Shown here: piece after piece, positions 62,260 through 64,000 of the stretch
Layout: every line of letters starts with the position of its first letter
How positions within the stretch are numbered: the first letter of the stretch is position 1
NCBI GenBank assembly: GCA_035236585.1
Contig: CP141128.1
Coordinates: forward strand, 30,099,618-30,163,617
Length of the DNA: 64,000 nucleotides
Origin: Warburgia ugandensis
Taxonomy: Eukaryota > Streptophyta > Magnoliopsida > Canellales > Canellaceae
Reading direction: 5' to 3'
Notes under the pieces: generated by a model
What the model was told of the DNA's origin: nothing
Database searches by the model: none
What the model saw: the letters and a program-made list of their open reading frames with translations, nothing else
Program-made: the position numbers and the translations under genes

Positions 62260-64000
62260 ACTGGGGAGGTAGATTTCTCCACTCTTGAACAGCCGGGAAC
62301 GAGGTAGGATCACTCCACTCTTCCATTTTGCATTAAATTTTAAGATTCTTAACTTGTAAATGCCGAAAAATGGCATGAACATGTAGATTTTACAAAAAAA
62401 TTCGCGCTTACTGTTTTGCACAAAAAAATTTTTGATGAGACAGTGTCAGATTTAGATATGGACCGTTCACATTGTGTATGATGAGGAGAGGAAAGGACCC
62501 ACAAAAATTTTGTGATGATCGAACGGCTAAGGACGCAAAAAACACAAAAAACCGTAGTATGGGAGTTTTTAAAAAAGTGTTAAAAATCATAAAAGAATGA
62601 TAGATTTAGGTGGGATTTGGGAAAATGGAAGGTGAAAATGGAATGTACATGAAAAACTGGACTCGAAGATGTAAAAATCACAAAAACAGAGCACCTGGGG
62701 TCGCCGGTGACGACGAACCAGTCCGGTCGTCATGTCTGGCAACGGCAACCGGAATAAGAGGAAACGCACAGATGAGGGAGTGCCACACGGAGCGCATCCA
62801 CAGACGTGCCCGCCACGCGCAGTGCATACAGGTGCGACGGGCCCATTTTCTAGATTTTGGTCTTTTTGACCCTTTATTCCTTTAAACCTTGATTTTAGGA
62901 GCTACGGAGGTCCAAATCACGATCCGAAAGAGGCGTTGTGATCATATCAATAAGGCAGATATAAATTTAAGATAAAAATCTAGTTTGGAGTAACTTTTTA
63001 ATAGCAAAACTACTAAATGCTATTAGATGATTCAGATCGAGCTGATCAATAGATGATCAGGCTTTAGATTTTGGTTATATACGTTAACCATGACATGATT
63101 TATGGCATGACAGGTACATCAGGTCTTACCCCTTAATATTGGTTACGTGCTTGTTTGAAGATAGTGCGATATCGAGGTAGGTGATTTCATTCACAATTTT
63201 TCCATGATTCTCAAATGTTGATTTGAGTTTTTGAGGCATGTGATTTATGCCTTACCATATGCATGAGATTGATTTCAACATATAGCTTCTCATGTGCGTG
63301 CTATCTTTCTGGTGGTTATTGCATGCACTGCTTTTTATATCTTTTGTGATATTCATTTGATTGTTGATCTTCTTGACATGTGGGAGTCGCTCTAGCTTGA
63401 TATTTGAGACTATTGATCCTGTGGTAGGATGCAATTTTTCACCCCGTGAGTGCTTAAGTGCCTGTGAGGGTGAAAGGGTGAAAGCGGATGGTACAGAGAG
63501 TTAACCCCACATTGCCGTGAGTGTATGTGAGACATTCACAAGGCTTGACTGTGTATGATGTTGATACTTTTGACATGCATTCATGTGTTTTTAGATTTTC
63601 TCAGATTGTGCATGTCTTGATATCATGGTTGATGATATCTTATTTATTGCATGGACATGGCATGTCCTTTATCGTGTGATTTGCGGCTTTATATTATGTT
63701 TGATCATTTTGTGATCTTTATGCCTTGCGCCATATGCTTTGTTTTATTGAGTTATTTTGAATGTATATCACCTGCACAAGCATGGCTTGCTAAGGCATTG
63801 CTTTGTTTTGCAATGCCTCAAAATCAGAGCATGACAGTCAGAAAGGGAAGAAGGTGGACTAGCATGGAGCTGGACGGGGGCTTAAGGACAGAGACTGTCA
63901 GATACCAACAGAGTGGTGTACATTTGGTTGGACTGGTATTGGCTTTTTGACATTCTCCTTAGCTATTATACTTTCTGGTGGTTATTGCATGCACTATTTT
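62260..64000. repeat. Unassigned repeat-like DNA, no clear gene
   Basis: It has an AT-rich start, a CpG-rich part at about 62690-62840 and a GT-rich end, a layout like the LTRs. A 24-base phrase containing TTTCTGGTGGTTATTGCATG occurs at about 63308 and again at about 63972, running off the window. Frames at 62610-62885 and 63651-63950 were inspected and resemble no protein I know. It could be a plus-strand LTR of yet another family. Confidence 0.35.

Noticed and set aside
62610..62885. Frame of 91 codons with a basic, CpG-rich middle.
   Set aside because: No recognisable motif, and it lies in sequence with LTR-like layout; I could not support a gene.

Overview
The window looks like nuclear heterochromatin of a seed plant, probably a large-genome angiosperm; the species cannot be told from the sequence. 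It is AT-rich, full of Ty3/gypsy LTR retrotransposon parts (tRNA-iMet-type primer-binding sites, polypurine tracts, long LTRs), RTE-like LINEs ending in (GAT)n, and a degenerate satellite. I find no intact host gene, tRNA, rRNA or CRISPR array. Every protein-like stretch I can assign is a broken transposon gene.

Layout. 1-5889: a minus-strand LTR element (LTR part, very short interior, LTR). 5890-8430: LTR-like leftovers and a small tandem repeat. 8430-41190: one array of a degenerate ~40-bp satellite, all in one orientation and about 13 kb after removing insertions. It is cut by (a) a 5'-truncated LINE, itself split by a 4.5-kb solo LTR with target-site duplication (TSD) TCAAT; (b) an 11.4-kb minus-strand gypsy element with TSD GACTT, which carries a second LINE in its 3' LTR; (c) a 2.8-kb solo LTR with TSD GTAGA. 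41191-54413: stacked LTR remnants, a full-length-looking LINE (42921-46637, 16-bp TSD), and a truncated copy of the 4.5-kb LTR. 54414-62259: a rearranged LTR element with an intact 2.7-kb 3' LTR, an interior without recognisable genes, and a chimeric 5' side. 62260-64000: unassigned repeat-like DNA.

The nesting gives a relative order: satellite first, then the LINE fragment and the old gypsy element, then the solo LTRs and the second LINE.

The best candidates for something undescribed are: a stem-loop kept about 400-525 bp from the 3' end of six sequence-distinct LTRs although the arm sequences differ; a higher-order period of about 3.45 kb in the 40-bp satellite; and three tandem 139-bp hairpin units at the 5' end of the complete LINE, enclosed by its TSD.
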